Of a stretch of 64,000 nt of DNA, positions 7,219-16,828 are shown one piece after another. This DNA is from Algoriphagus mannitolivorans DSM 15301. GTDB taxonomy: Bacteria > Bacteroidota > Bacteroidia > Cytophagales > Cyclobacteriaceae. The stretch spans positions 372,001-436,000 of the forward strand of contig NZ_AUBV01000001.1 in the NCBI RefSeq assembly GCF_000429425.1. Direction: 5' to 3'. A program made the translations under genes and the position numbers. Positions within the stretch are counted from its first letter, which is position 1, and each line of letters begins with the position of its first letter. The notes below the pieces were generated by a model. The model was not told the origin of the DNA and did not search any database. It was given only the letters and a program-made list of their open reading frames with translations.

Positions 7219-9483
7219 CTAATCCAAAGCCTCTCCTTTATGAGAATACAAAACAAGCCGTAGAGTACCGTAATCGTATTTCCCCTCAAAATGCTCAAAA
7301 TACGCCTTCAAGGAGCTGAGCTTTTCCTCCACCTGCAGGATTTCTGAGATGATTTTGGGTTCTACAAGTGCTTCAAGTTCTATTTTACCGAGCTTGACTC
7401 CATGGGCCAAATGCCCCATGATGGTGGATTCCGCAAACCCTCTATCCTGAGCGATTTCGGTTGGGCTCTTACCTTCCAAGAAAAGTCGGATGCTAAGGCT
7501 CTTGGTATCTTCCTTATTTTCTTTGGCTGGTTTTTCCTTGGATTTCTTTCTTCCTGTTTTGTTTTTGGAAAGTTCTCTGGGTGGCAAATCTTTCCGAATT
7601 GATTCGATCAAGTCTTTTCTAAGGAGTTCCAATTGTCGATCCAAATCTTCCATTTTACCTGCCATCTCCCCTTCCAAGATATTTTTCATCAACCTTCCGC
7701 TCCGGGATATGGAGGCGTACTTTTGAAGGATTTCCAATTCGATCTCTTCAAGTCCATTTTGATAAGTCTTGATTCTTGAAAAATGCTCCACCTTCAATTG
7801 ATGCCGGATTAAGATCCCCAAAACTTTTTCCAGCAACTCCAGATAATAACCCGTTCCTTTTTCTACTCGCTCTAAAAGCCGTTCTACTTTCTGATGATAG
7901 ATTAAGGCATGCAGCTGAGCGCGGAATTTGGTGGAATTTTCCAATTCAGCTTGCAGCATTCGGTAAATCTCCGGTATGTCTTTTCGGATATCTTCCTCTT
8001 CAAATTCCAGACTGCTTTCATTTTCTTTGTCAAACTGGCTCAGAGATTTTACCAAGGACTCAAACTCAAAAGTTGACTCTGCCAAGTGGAGGAGGTATGA
8101 AAACTGGTTTTGCTTTAAAGCTTCCTGAAGATTCTGGGTTTCATTTTTCCCCAAGGTAAAGTCCACCACCTTAGGGTCCGAATAAATCACGTTTTCAGAA
8201 ACCCTCGTTCTCAACACCAGCCCATCCAAACTTCTAAGGCGGCTCAAAGCTACATAAACCTGTCCCGGAGCAAAGGCCTGACCTACATCCACAATAGCCC
8301 GGTCGAAAGTCAAGCCCTGACTTTTATGCACTGTCACAGCCCAGGCGAGTTTGATGGGATACTGAGAAAAAGTCCCGACAACCTCTTCCTCCAACTCTTT
8401 GGTTTCGGGGTTGATTTTATATTTTTTATTTTCCCAAAGCTCTCTTTTCAGTTGAAATTCCTCATGGGAATCATCCATTTCAACCTTGATTTCCTCTTTT
8501 TTGAGCTCTATGACTGTTGCTAATTTTCCATTGAAATAGGAAGAAAGCCCTGAGGTGTCATTTTTGATAAACATCACTCTTGCACCGACTTTCAGTTCAA
8601 TGGATTGGGGAAGTGGAAAGAGTGATTCCGGAAAATCTCTTTCGACTTCTGCATCATAAAAAAATGATTCGGGATCCAGGCTTCTAAGCTCTCGTAAGTT
8701 GATCTCATCTGCTTTGTAATTGTGTGTTGTCAAAGTAATGCAGGGAGGGAGCTTTTGGATTTCGTCCAAAGTCTTGTAGTGCGAATTCAAAATTCTTACA
8801 TCTTCCGAAGTGCATCGGTTATCTCGAAGATTGTTGAGCACTCGGATAAAAATCTCGTCTTGCTGCCGAAAAATCTTATCGAGCTCCAAGTAAACCATAC
8901 CGGAATTCTGGAGCGCTTTCGCCTCGAAAAAATGGATGGAATTGTAAAACCTACTCAAAACGGCCCATTCATCCTCTTTTACCACAGGAGGCAATTGATA
9001 TAAATCCCCTATAAACAATACTTGAACTCCCCCGAAAGGAACTTTGTAATTGCGCTTGACACTGCGCATTCTATAATCAATTGCATCCAAAATATCCGCC
9101 CGAAGCATACTCACTTCATCGATGACCAGGAGGTCAATTGATTTCAGCACATTGCGTCTGAAATGATTCAGAGGATGCTTTCTTGCAAGAGTTTGTTGGG
9201 TAAAAAAGCCATATCGGTCCGTGTAGTTTCCTTCGGCATCCTTGACCGGTAGAAAAGAGCCAAAGGGCAACAAAAACTGGGAATGAATCGTAACTCCTCG
9301 GGCATTGAGCGCAGCAATCCCAGTAGGAGCCAAAATCACAAAGCGCTTGTGAGTTCTTTTGGCTAATTCTCTCAAGAAAGTGGTTTTGCCTGTTCCTGCT
9401 TTTCCCGTCAAAAAAATGGGAGCCCCAGTATTATTGACAAATCTGGCCGCCAGCTCTAATTTGTCCGTCGAAAAATCTTTCAT
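7219..9483 (-). CDS. PIF1-like AAA/helicase with C-terminal helix-turn-helix
   Basis: This 754-residue protein belongs to the PIF1/RecD-like superfamily 1B helicases. The Walker A motif is GKAGTGKT at residues 27-34 and Walker B is VIDEVSM with Asp122/Glu123. The AVTVHKSQGLTFD and YVALSRLRSLDGL motifs near the middle are the late helicase motifs shared with RecD and PIF1. The C-terminal third is helical and charged, with a lysine-rich linker and an HTH-like segment (EIAQDRGFAESTIMGHL). The likely role is 5'-3' DNA unwinding in repair or replication; the HTH tail is seen in many Bacteroidota homologues. Confidence 0.85.
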   Translation of the reverse strand: MKDFSTDKLELAARFVNNTGAPIFLTGKAGTGKTTFLRELAKRTHKRFVILAPTGIAALNARGVTIHSQFLLPFGSFLPVKDAEGNYTDRYGFFTQQTLARKHPLNHFRRNVLKSIDLLVIDEVSMLRADILDAIDYRMRSVKRNYKVPFGGVQVLFIGDLYQLPPVVKEDEWAVLSRFYNSIHFFEAKALQNSGMVYLELDKIFRQQDEIFIRVLNNLRDNRCTSEDVRILNSHYKTLDEIQKLPPCITLTTHNYKADEINLRELRSLDPESFFYDAEVERDFPESLFPLPQSIELKVGARVMFIKNDTSGLSSYFNGKLATVIELKKEEIKVEMDDSHEEFQLKRELWENKKYKINPETKELEEEVVGTFSQYPIKLAWAVTVHKSQGLTFDRAIVDVGQAFAPGQVYVALSRLRSLDGLVLRTRVSENVIYSDPKVVDFTLGKNETQNLQEALKQNQFSYLLHLAESTFEFESLVKSLSQFDKENESSLEFEEEDIRKDIPEIYRMLQAELENSTKFRAQLHALIYHQKVERLLERVEKGTGYYLELLEKVLGILIRHQLKVEHFSRIKTYQNGLEEIELEILQKYASISRSGRLMKNILEGEMAGKMEDLDRQLELLRKDLIESIRKDLPPRELSKNKTGRKKSKEKPAKENKEDTKSLSIRLFLEGKSPTEIAQDRGFAESTIMGHLAHGVKLGKIELEALVEPKIISEILQVEEKLSSLKAYFEHFEGKYDYGTLRLVLYSHKGEALD

Positions 9484-9577
9484 AGTATAAAAATAATTTT
9501 TTCATCCCAGCTTAGAAACCTAGTCCTCAAATTGTCCGAAATTTTCCTCAATTCTTAATTCCTAAACTCCATAGTTC

Positions 9578-10198
9578 ATGTACATCCATCCACTTAACAT
9601 CTGGAAAAACGACTCCGAAATCCAGGATTTTTTAAAGAAAAATGCCTTTGCCACCTTGATATCTCAAGCCAATGGAAGGCCTTGGGCTACTCATATTCCT
9701 TTTATACTGGACCAAAATGCCGATGGTAATTTTGTGCTTCATGCTCATTTGGCAAAAGCAAACCTCCAATGGAAGACACTTCAGGAAAACAAGGAAGTTC
9801 TGGTGGTCTTTCAAGGACCTCATGCCTATATTTCTTCCTCTTGGTACACTCATGAAAATGTGCCTACCTGGAATTACCTAGCAGTCCATGTGTATGGGAA
9901 AATTAGAATTATTGAAGGGGAAGAATTGATTCACCATTTAAAACTATTGGTAGATCGCTATGAAGCCGGCAGGCCAAACCGTGTTTCGGTTGAAACCATG
10001 TCCGAAACCTATGTCCAGAACCAAATCAAGGCTCTGATAGGAATTGAGATTCAAATCGAGGAAGTTCATGCGAGCGCCAAACTTTCCCAAAATCGTGATG
10101 ATCAGAATTACAAAAACATCATTTCAGAGTTGGAAAAAAGTTCTATTCCCCTGGACCAAGAAGTAGCTGAGGAAATGCGAAAAAGACGGGAGTTATAA
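9578..10198 (+). CDS. PaiB-like FMN-binding protein
   Basis: This 206-residue cytoplasmic protein matches the FMN-binding negative transcriptional regulator (PaiB) family, a split-barrel flavin fold. Typical stretches are MYIHPLNIW at the start, GRPWATHIPF, HLAKANLQWK, GPHAYISSSWY and VPTWNYLAVHVYG. In Bacillus the homologue affects sporulation and protease genes; a true regulatory role in this phylum is unproven, and it may be a flavin or haem-linked enzyme. It converges on the subtilase gene across a strong terminator. Confidence 0.85.
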   Translation: MYIHPLNIWKNDSEIQDFLKKNAFATLISQANGRPWATHIPFILDQNADGNFVLHAHLAKANLQWKTLQENKEVLVVFQGPHAYISSSWYTHENVPTWNYLAVHVYGKIRIIEGEELIHHLKLLVDRYEAGRPNRVSVETMSETYVQNQIKALIGIEIQIEEVHASAKLSQNRDDQNYKNIISELEKSSIPLDQEVAEEMRKRREL

Positions 10199-10201
10199 AA
10201 A

Positions 10202-10239
10202 AAGAGGCTTTCTCTTTTCAAGAAAGCCTCTTCTCCTTT
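10202..10239. terminator. Bidirectional terminator between PaiB-like and subtilase genes
   Basis: A perfect 12-bp stem, AAGAGGCTTTCT (10202-10213) and AGAAAGCCTCTT (10221-10232), has a 7-base loop. It is flanked by A-rich sequence on the left and T-rich sequence on the right, as expected for use from both sides. Confidence 0.85.
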
Positions 10240-10254
10240 AAAGAATTCTAATTT

Positions 10255-11646
10255 TTAGAATCCTGAAACATTCAATCGGCCATTGGTTGCAACCTTACCC
10301 TGAAGAGAAGGAGTTGGAGTTACCGAACTTAGCAAAGCATTTTTGATTTGCGTAGCAGAAGCACCCGGGTTTAAAGAAGCATACAGGGCGGCAGCACCTG
10401 TCACATGAGGAGTAGCCATGGAAGTACCATTGTAGCTTGCATATCCTGATCCAACCGTAGCATTTTTACCCTTTCCTACAGCCACAGGCACAGTGGACCA
10501 AATTCCAGATCCTGGAGCACCCAAATCCACGCTCGTAGCTCCAAATTGGGAGAAAGAGGACAATCCTCCGGAGCTGGTAATAGAAGCTACAGCAATCACG
10601 TTGGGGGAAGTATATCCAGATGGATAGCTTGGGGTGGCATCATTGTCAGTACCCGAATTCCCTGCAGCTGCAATGAACAAGATTCCGGCAGCGTTAGCGC
10701 GGTCAATAGCATCTTTTAAGGCTTGAGAGTAACCTCCTCCACCCCAAGAGTTATTGGTAGCCACAATGTTCAAACCATGACGGGTTTTCAAATCCGTGAA
10801 ATAATCCACTGCTTTGATGGCATTAGAAGTAGTACCACCTCTGGATCCCAAAAATTTAGCGCCAATCATTTTCACATTCCAGACAACTCCGGCTACACCA
10901 GTTCCATTTCCACCCACAGCACCGATAGTACCCGCGACGTGAGTTCCATGATCATCTCCAGTACCGTCAAAAACCGAATTGTTATTGCCATCAAAGTCCC
11001 AACCATAAACGTCATCTACAAGACCATTTCCGTCGTTGTCTATTCCATCACCTGGGATTTCACCTGGATTGACACCTGCATTGGCTGCTAGGTCCTCATG
11101 AGTGTACATGTAGCCCTCATCGATAATACCGACATAGACAGTAGAGGAACCAGTTTTATTGGCCGCCCAAGCAGTAGCTGCACGGGAACCAAATTGATTA
11201 CCATTAGCTGACATGCCCCATAATTGACCACTGGTGAAATAAGGATCATTTGAGGTTGCATAGTGCTGGTAAATCCAGTTTGGCTCAGCATACTCAACTT
11301 CAGGCATGTTTCTCAATCGCTCAATCGCCTCCAAGGTTCCCAATTTACTTTCGACCAAAAGTAAATCACCGGATGGAGTGCCCTTTCTTGCATTAGCCAC
11401 AGAAATCGCCTCAGTCTTGATTTCCTCCACGACGCTTGCCTGAATGAGAGACAAGATATCCTGAGAAAGTCGAGAGCCTTGATTTGCTGTTTTGTACTTG
11501 ATCAACAATTGACCGGGGACGAAAGCTTCTTGCGTAATTCTCTCCACCACATCAGCTGTGGCCAAGTCATTTTCAATCATTTCCCCGCAGGATACTGTCA
11601 CGCCCAATAGCGCAGAAAGCGACAGTGCAGAATAAAGTTTTCTCAT
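10255..11646 (-). CDS. Subtilisin-like serine protease (S8), probable lipoprotein
   Basis: I take the ATG at 11646 because it gives a clean lipoprotein signal (MRKLYSALSLSALLGVTVSC, Cys20); a longer reading adds 16 residues before it. A propeptide of about 130 residues precedes the peptidase domain. The catalytic triad is Asp176 (GIIDEGY), His233 (DDHGTHVAG) and Ser409 (NGTSMATPH), with oxyanion Asn330 (AAAGNSG). The Asp/Asn-rich GIDNDGNGLVDD stretch is a probable Ca-binding insert common in such proteases. No type IX secretion tail is seen, so surface anchoring by lipid is likely. Confidence 0.9.
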   Translation of the reverse strand: MRKLYSALSLSALLGVTVSCGEMIENDLATADVVERITQEAFVPGQLLIKYKTANQGSRLSQDILSLIQASVVEEIKTEAISVANARKGTPSGDLLLVESKLGTLEAIERLRNMPEVEYAEPNWIYQHYATSNDPYFTSGQLWGMSANGNQFGSRAATAWAANKTGSSTVYVGIIDEGYMYTHEDLAANAGVNPGEIPGDGIDNDGNGLVDDVYGWDFDGNNNSVFDGTGDDHGTHVAGTIGAVGGNGTGVAGVVWNVKMIGAKFLGSRGGTTSNAIKAVDYFTDLKTRHGLNIVATNNSWGGGGYSQALKDAIDRANAAGILFIAAAGNSGTDNDATPSYPSGYTSPNVIAVASITSSGGLSSFSQFGATSVDLGAPGSGIWSTVPVAVGKGKNATVGSGYASYNGTSMATPHVTGAAALYASLNPGASATQIKNALLSSVTPTPSLQGKVATNGRLNVSGF

Positions 11647-11878
11647 AGTTAATTTGGTTAGTGGATTATACCTCGGAATGTAGATTTTTAGCAAATCATT
11701 TACAATAGATTTTCACCTAAGACCAAAAAATATTTTTTAAGAAAACCTGGAAGTCCAAAAGATATATAAAAATCTATCTATCAAATACTTATAATGAATT
11801 ATAGCAAAATCAAATCCAAAATAAGGCGGACGAAATTCCTTTTACAGATTTCAAAAATTTTCCAAAAAACCAAAAAAA

Positions 11879-11897
11879 ATCCCTCTCGCTCAGGGTA
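11879..11897 (-). terminator. Possible short terminator after the AsmA-like gene
   Basis: A 4-bp CCCT/AGGG stem overlapping the stop codon is followed on the minus strand by eight T residues. The stem is short, so support is limited. Confidence 0.3.
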
Positions 11898-13488
11898 AAA
11901 AAAGCTCCTTAGCTAGTCCACCGGGAATGACCTGCATAATTCCCTCCTTGGTACTTTTCCAAACAAGGTGAAAAGGTCCCCGCGTCCGGTTTCTAGAAAC
12001 CATGTAATTTGGACCCAAATACTTTTTATCTCCTGGCAAATTGGATTGATGGATGGCAACATTGGCCAAGCCCGAGAGTAGCTTGTTTTTCTTCTGGCCG
12101 GTTTTATTGTAAAGCTCTACTTTCAAATCCCGATAATCAAAAATCAACTGGACATTTGCGGTAAATTCGTTTGCCTGAATTGTCATTTTCATGCGATCCA
12201 GATGTCCTTGTGCTATTTCTCCATTCATAATGGGCCTTAGCATCGGATTGAGATGATGAAGTGAATAATTATTAAAATCCAGGTCCATGAAAAATTCTTC
12301 TTTATCGTAAGGAACCAAGATTTTTGCTTTCAAATTTCCAGAGCCTTCCAAGCTCGTTACCAGATCCAATTCAAAATTTTTCTTTTCAGTTTGGTACTCA
12401 GGAATTGTTGTCAAATTTATGATATGGCCATTCATTTCTTTGAACTGGATGGTCCAATTTTCTCCACTTCCCGGGACTGATTCTCCATAGCTAATCTGTG
12501 AATCCACAATCTCCAAGGTGTCTAGTCTAAGTGGAAAATTAACCTGAGAAATCATCCCCTGAAACATCGGTCTTACCTCATCTTTAGGTCTGGGCAACCT
12601 TCTCTCCCGGTAGTCTTTCAGGTCTAAGCCAAACAATTCCAACTTCCTCGCCCGGACATCAAAATCATAATCCAAACGAATTTCAGGTCCAAACCCTGAC
12701 AATTTCAAGGAATCCATTTTCAGTTCGATCAAATCGTACTGAAAGTCCTTTTGTCTTGCGACCTTTTCCAATTCCTCTTGGTAGAGCAGGGAGATGTTTT
12801 TAATGGAGAGCCTTTCAAGCTTTGAATCAAGTCTCATCTTTCCGAGTCGTAAATACTGCCCCTCTTCCACTTCATAGACTAGGCTATCAAATGAAAAGTA
12901 GACCCTTTGGTAGTCGAATGGAATGGAATATTGCGCCTTTATGGAATCTGTCTCTAACCCGTTCACCAAAATGCCAAGATTATAAGCGGTTCCTTTTCTC
13001 GCCCCTTCTTCATAAAAAATCGCTGCCCCTTGAGAAAGCCTAAAATTCTTTATCTCCCCTTTGGATAGAATATCTCCGAAAAAATGCTGTAGAGTAGATT
13101 CAGGCATTTCCTTTTTGTCAGTATTTGAAAAAAGATTTACCTGAATCGTGGGATGTATAAAGCCTAATTCATCGATCAGCAGCTGTTTCTTCAATAGCAA
13201 TCTGGCTAAATGCACATTTTTTAAAAAAGCCTGCTCAATTTCTCCTCTGACGTGGGAAACTGTGTCTGACTTTAGAGAAATGATCTTTAAATTTTTCAAA
13301 AAAATGGAACGTTCAAAGATTCTAAAATCTACCTCTCCGAGTTTGAATTGATAATCACTTTCTACATTCTGATTAAGAAGAGACTCTAAATTTTCATTGA
13401 CCCATTTTTGCCAATACCATCCATATCCTACCCCTGCAAGAATTAAAGGCAAAAAAAATACAAGCAAAACTTTTGTTATTCGATTCAT
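11890..13488 (-). CDS. Membrane-anchored AsmA-like/DUF748-like protein of unknown function
   Basis: I choose the ATG at 13488 (MNRITKVLLVFFLPLIL), which places a single N-terminal membrane anchor at the start; the longer frame adds 20 unlikely residues. The remaining 500 residues are rich in beta-strand patterns such as LDELGFIHPTIQVNLF and IDSQISYGE-like segments, resembling the periplasmic AsmA/DUF748 fold that is linked to outer-membrane lipid homeostasis. The resemblance is by pattern only. It is divergent from the EEP hydrolase. Confidence 0.6.
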   Translation of the reverse strand: MNRITKVLLVFFLPLILAGVGYGWYWQKWVNENLESLLNQNVESDYQFKLGEVDFRIFERSIFLKNLKIISLKSDTVSHVRGEIEQAFLKNVHLARLLLKKQLLIDELGFIHPTIQVNLFSNTDKKEMPESTLQHFFGDILSKGEIKNFRLSQGAAIFYEEGARKGTAYNLGILVNGLETDSIKAQYSIPFDYQRVYFSFDSLVYEVEEGQYLRLGKMRLDSKLERLSIKNISLLYQEELEKVARQKDFQYDLIELKMDSLKLSGFGPEIRLDYDFDVRARKLELFGLDLKDYRERRLPRPKDEVRPMFQGMISQVNFPLRLDTLEIVDSQISYGESVPGSGENWTIQFKEMNGHIINLTTIPEYQTEKKNFELDLVTSLEGSGNLKAKILVPYDKEEFFMDLDFNNYSLHHLNPMLRPIMNGEIAQGHLDRMKMTIQANEFTANVQLIFDYRDLKVELYNKTGQKKNKLLSGLANVAIHQSNLPGDKKYLGPNYMVSRNRTRGPFHLVWKSTKEGIMQVIPGGLAKELFLP

Positions 13489-13623
13489 CCGAAGGCATTG
13501 ATTTGGGCAAAAAAACTTATTGACTAGAAAAATAGCGAAATCATTCAATACCAGAAATTTCAGCTATAAATCAATTTAAATTCCTATTCCTTAACTCTGA
13601 TTTTTTAACTTAGGAATTTATTA

Positions 13624-14436
13624 ATGAAACTGGTCTTTCTCTCCATGGAAAAGTTCTTCCTTTGTTGTTTTTTCTGTGTAATTATCAGCCTTGCCAAAGC
13701 ACAGGATGTGAAAATCCTAACCTATAATATCTACCATGGTGAAAATCCGGCCAAACCGGGGGACAGTACTTTCCATCACCTTGCAGATTTTATTATCCTC
13801 AACCAACCCGAAGTCGTAGCACTTCAAGAGGTGGACAGTATGACCCTTCGATCGGAGAGGATTTATGGGGAAAAAATAGATTTCATGAAAAAGCTTTCCC
13901 GGGAGACTGGATATAGAGGCTATTTCGGGAAGGCAATGGATTTTGATGAAGGTGGGTATGGAGAGGGACTTTTGGCGAAAAAAGGCTCTGCCTATCATAC
14001 CGTATCACTTCCAATTCCTGCTGGCGGAGAGCCTAGAGCAATTGCTTGGGTAAAGGCTGAACTCAAAACCTTGGAGGAATTCTATTTTGGAGGAACCCAC
14101 CTTTGCCATGAATTTCAAGAAAACAGGCTAGCCCAATTAGACTCTATCCTTTCCTACGCCGAAAACCTAGACAAACCAGTGGTCTGGGTAGGTGATTTAA
14201 ACTTTACCCCAGATTCTAAAGAATATTCCCGCATTCCTGCTCATTGGAAAGAGGCTGGTGCTGAATCAGGAATCCAGCAAAACACTTTTGGAACTATTGA
14301 AGAAGGTGCCAAAATCGATTACATCTGGTATGATTCCCGAAAGTTTGAACTCGTGGAATATAAAGTGTTAAACCAGATTCCGTATTCAGATCATTACCCA
14401 GTATGGGCTGTGCTGAGAATGAAAAAAGAAGAATGA
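13624..14436 (+). CDS. Secreted endonuclease/exonuclease/phosphatase family hydrolase
   Basis: This 270-residue protein has a signal peptide ending near AKAQ; a second ATG at 13645 would give a more standard signal and may be the real start. EEP-fold catalytic motifs are present: ILTYNIYHG, LQEVD (metal Glu), GGTHL (His), WVGDLNFTP (Asp/Asn) and YSDHYPV (Asp/His). Family members hydrolyse phosphodiesters in DNA, sphingomyelin or inositol phosphates; the substrate cannot be told. The stop overlaps the next gene as ATGA. Confidence 0.85.
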   Translation: MKLVFLSMEKFFLCCFFCVIISLAKAQDVKILTYNIYHGENPAKPGDSTFHHLADFIILNQPEVVALQEVDSMTLRSERIYGEKIDFMKKLSRETGYRGYFGKAMDFDEGGYGEGLLAKKGSAYHTVSLPIPAGGEPRAIAWVKAELKTLEEFYFGGTHLCHEFQENRLAQLDSILSYAENLDKPVVWVGDLNFTPDSKEYSRIPAHWKEAGAESGIQQNTFGTIEEGAKIDYIWYDSRKFELVEYKVLNQIPYSDHYPVWAVLRMKKEE

Positions 14437-15263
14437 AAAAATTCATTTTAGGACTTCTAGCAGCAATTTTATTGGCTTTCGGCCTACATGCTAAGATTAA
14501 CGAACCAGACTGGATTGAGCTTTTCAACGGGAAAGATTTAAAAGAGTGGACTGTTAAAATCCGAACTCACGAAGTAGGAGAAAACTTTGGCAACACTTTT
14601 CGAGTCGAGGACGGTTTATTGAAAGTCCGTTATGACGGATACACCAGCTTCGACAGACAATACGGACATCTCTTTTTCAACACCCCATTTTCCTATTATC
14701 TACTGACAGTGGAATACAGATTCGTAGGTGAGCAATGCCCGGGAGGAGAAGGTTGGGCACTTAGAAACAGCGGAGCTATGCTTCATAGCCAGGATCCTAA
14801 AACCATGTTGAAAGATCAAGACTTCCCGATTTCAATCGAAGCCCAGTTCTTAGGTGGTAATGGCACTGACAAACGTTCTACTTGTAATCTATGCACCCCA
14901 GGCACCAACGTCGTCATGGGTGACACCTTGTTCACCCCGCATTGCATCAATTCGAGATCCGAAACTTACCCTGGTGAGCAATGGGTCAAAGCCAACTTCA
15001 TTGTTTTGGGGAGCGAAGAGGTCCATCATTTGGTGGGGAAAGATACCGTTATCAGCTATTACCAACCTCAAATAGGTGGAGGGAACGTCTCACCGGTCGA
15101 TCCGTCCGTTAAAATTGATGGGAAGCCATTAGATTCAGGATATATCAGCCTGCAAAGTGAAAGTCATCCAATCGACTTTAGAAAAGTGGCTTTAGTGGAC
15201 CTTTCTTCCGTGAAAGATGATCGTAAGAAGCTCGAAGAACTAGTCAAAAAAGCATTGAAATAA
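14433..15263 (+). CDS. Secreted DUF1080 (3-keto-disaccharide hydrolase-like) protein
   Basis: The ATG at 14433 overlaps the EEP stop and gives a signal peptide (MKKFILGLLAAILLAFGLHA); an upstream in-frame ATG lies inside the EEP gene and is unlikely. DUF1080 features include the opening WIELFNGKDLKEWTVKI and a concanavalin-like beta-jelly-roll with YGHLFFNTPFSYYLLTVEYRF. Some DUF1080 proteins cleave 3-ketoglycosides made by Gfo/Idh/MocA oxidoreductases, and a member of that class faces it across the terminator, which fits a joint role in sugar oxidation. Confidence 0.83.
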   Translation: MKKFILGLLAAILLAFGLHAKINEPDWIELFNGKDLKEWTVKIRTHEVGENFGNTFRVEDGLLKVRYDGYTSFDRQYGHLFFNTPFSYYLLTVEYRFVGEQCPGGEGWALRNSGAMLHSQDPKTMLKDQDFPISIEAQFLGGNGTDKRSTCNLCTPGTNVVMGDTLFTPHCINSRSETYPGEQWVKANFIVLGSEEVHHLVGKDTVISYYQPQIGGGNVSPVDPSVKIDGKPLDSGYISLQSESHPIDFRKVALVDLSSVKDDRKKLEELVKKALK

Positions 15264-15264
15264 G

Positions 15265-15291
15265 AAGAGGAGGCCAAAAGCCTCCTCTTTC
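15265..15291. terminator. Bidirectional terminator between DUF1080 and GH109-like genes
   Basis: A 10-bp stem, AAGAGGAGGC (15265-15274) and GCCTCCTCTT (15280-15289), has a 5-base loop and lies between convergent genes. Confidence 0.8.
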
Positions 15292-15293
15292 CT

Positions 15294-16700
15294 TTATACT
15301 CTCACCTTGGTGGTACCTCCACCAGCTAAGGTGATGGGCACGGGTTTATTTGTTTTCCAGTTTCCTCCTGTAAAATCAGGGACATCAATTGAATTGGATC
15401 GGTTAGCTACAGACCATTCACTTAAGGGAGAAATACAGCTCCACAAAGCTGCATCATAGACATCCTGGTCCAGAGGAAGTCCATTTCTCAGGCAGTCAAT
15501 CAGTCTCCAATCCATCATAAAGTCCATTCCACCATGTCCACCGATTTGCTTGGCCAATTCCCCCACCTTTTGCACGATCTCAGGGGTGTATTGGGATTGA
15601 AGGTCTTTCATTTCTTCCGCCTTCATCCAGCTATGGCCTTTGGCAACTTTTTGATCTGGGTATTTTTGGGCATATCCTTCAGTTCCGCTGACAACATGCA
15701 GTCTTGAATAGGGTCTTGGGGATGTCACATCATGCTGAATCATGATGGATTTTCCGTGTTTGGTTTTCACCATGGTTGTATTCATATTTCCACGGTAGTT
15801 CTTAGCTGCATAGGAGTTCCAAAAGGCATCTTTCTCTGCTAATTCCTGTGCTTTTTTCTTCATTTGAAAATCATTCGAAGAGAGGGAGGTCAGGTAATCC
15901 ATCTGATCGCCTCTATTGATGTTCAAAATCTGACAAATCGGTCCCAGCCCATGCGTAGGGTACAAATTCCCGTTTCTGAAGTTTTCCTCTAATCTCCACA
16001 TCCCTTGGTATCCTTTTTCTTTATCAAAATTCAACCAAAGCAAATCGTGGATATAGGCTCCTTCCACATGCAGCACTTCTCCAAAAAAGCCCTCTCTAGC
16101 CATTCTTAAAGTCATCAATTCAAAGAAGTCATAACAGCAGTTTTCCAGCTGCATGCAGTGCTTTTTGGTTCGTTCGGATGTTTCCACCAACTGCCAGCAT
16201 TCGTCCAAAGTTCGTGCTGCCGGCACTTCCACCGCGGTATGTTTTCCGGCCTCCATCGCAAATACTGCCATTGGAGTATGCCACTCCCAAGGGGTGGCGA
16301 TATAGATCAAATCCAGATCCGGTCGTTCGCACATTTTCTTCCATGCATAGGCACTTCCCGAATACAATTCAGGCTTATGTACGGTCCCCTCAAGGGATTT
16401 TTTAGCTTTCTCTGCTCGCTCTGGTAAAAGATCGCATAGTGCTTTGATCTCTACTCCTTCGATTTTGCTCAAACGATCTACAGCTCCCGGACCCCTCATC
16501 CCAAGACCAACGATTCCAACTCTTACTGTTTCGAGTTTCGGCGCTGCAAATCCCGACATGTTAAAAGTGGATACTCTGGAAGATCCGTATTTTGCTTCCA
16601 ATGGCAAGGTTTGAAACTCATTTGCAAAGGCGGAACCGACTCCCACCAAGCCAAACCCTGCCAAACTCGCTGATTTGAGAAAATCTCTTCTATTCGTCAT
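15294..16700 (-). CDS. Gfo/Idh/MocA oxidoreductase, GH109-like, Tat-exported
   Basis: This 468-residue protein starts with a twin-arginine signal (NRRDFLKSA) typical of secreted Gfo/Idh/MocA proteins, followed by a Rossmann domain with the NAD motif VGIVGLGMRG. The segments EVPAARTLDECW, QLENCCYDFFELMTLRMAREG and YPTHGLGPI match the glycoside hydrolase family 109 subgroup, which uses tightly bound NAD to cleave glycosides through a 3-keto intermediate. It converges on the DUF1080 gene. The sugar substrate is not deducible. Confidence 0.85.
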   Translation of the reverse strand: MTNRRDFLKSASLAGFGLVGVGSAFANEFQTLPLEAKYGSSRVSTFNMSGFAAPKLETVRVGIVGLGMRGPGAVDRLSKIEGVEIKALCDLLPERAEKAKKSLEGTVHKPELYSGSAYAWKKMCERPDLDLIYIATPWEWHTPMAVFAMEAGKHTAVEVPAARTLDECWQLVETSERTKKHCMQLENCCYDFFELMTLRMAREGFFGEVLHVEGAYIHDLLWLNFDKEKGYQGMWRLEENFRNGNLYPTHGLGPICQILNINRGDQMDYLTSLSSNDFQMKKKAQELAEKDAFWNSYAAKNYRGNMNTTMVKTKHGKSIMIQHDVTSPRPYSRLHVVSGTEGYAQKYPDQKVAKGHSWMKAEEMKDLQSQYTPEIVQKVGELAKQIGGHGGMDFMMDWRLIDCLRNGLPLDQDVYDAALWSCISPLSEWSVANRSNSIDVPDFTGGNWKTNKPVPITLAGGGTTKVRV

Positions 16701-16777
16701 TCTTGTGAAATTTTGGAGTTACTTCAGCTAATTACTAAAAATTTTAAAGAAGTCCGTCCTATTTCGAATAAAGTCAA

Positions 16778-16806
16778 AAAAAACCGGAAGCATCTGCCTC
16801 CGGTCT
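16778..16806 (-). terminator. Terminator after the DUF2892 gene
   Basis: ACCGGAAGC (16783-16791) pairs with GCCTCCGGT (16796-16804) with one mismatch, and the minus strand then runs into a T tract. Confidence 0.65.
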
Positions 16807-16828
16807 TTCCCTCAATTTGAAAGCACTA

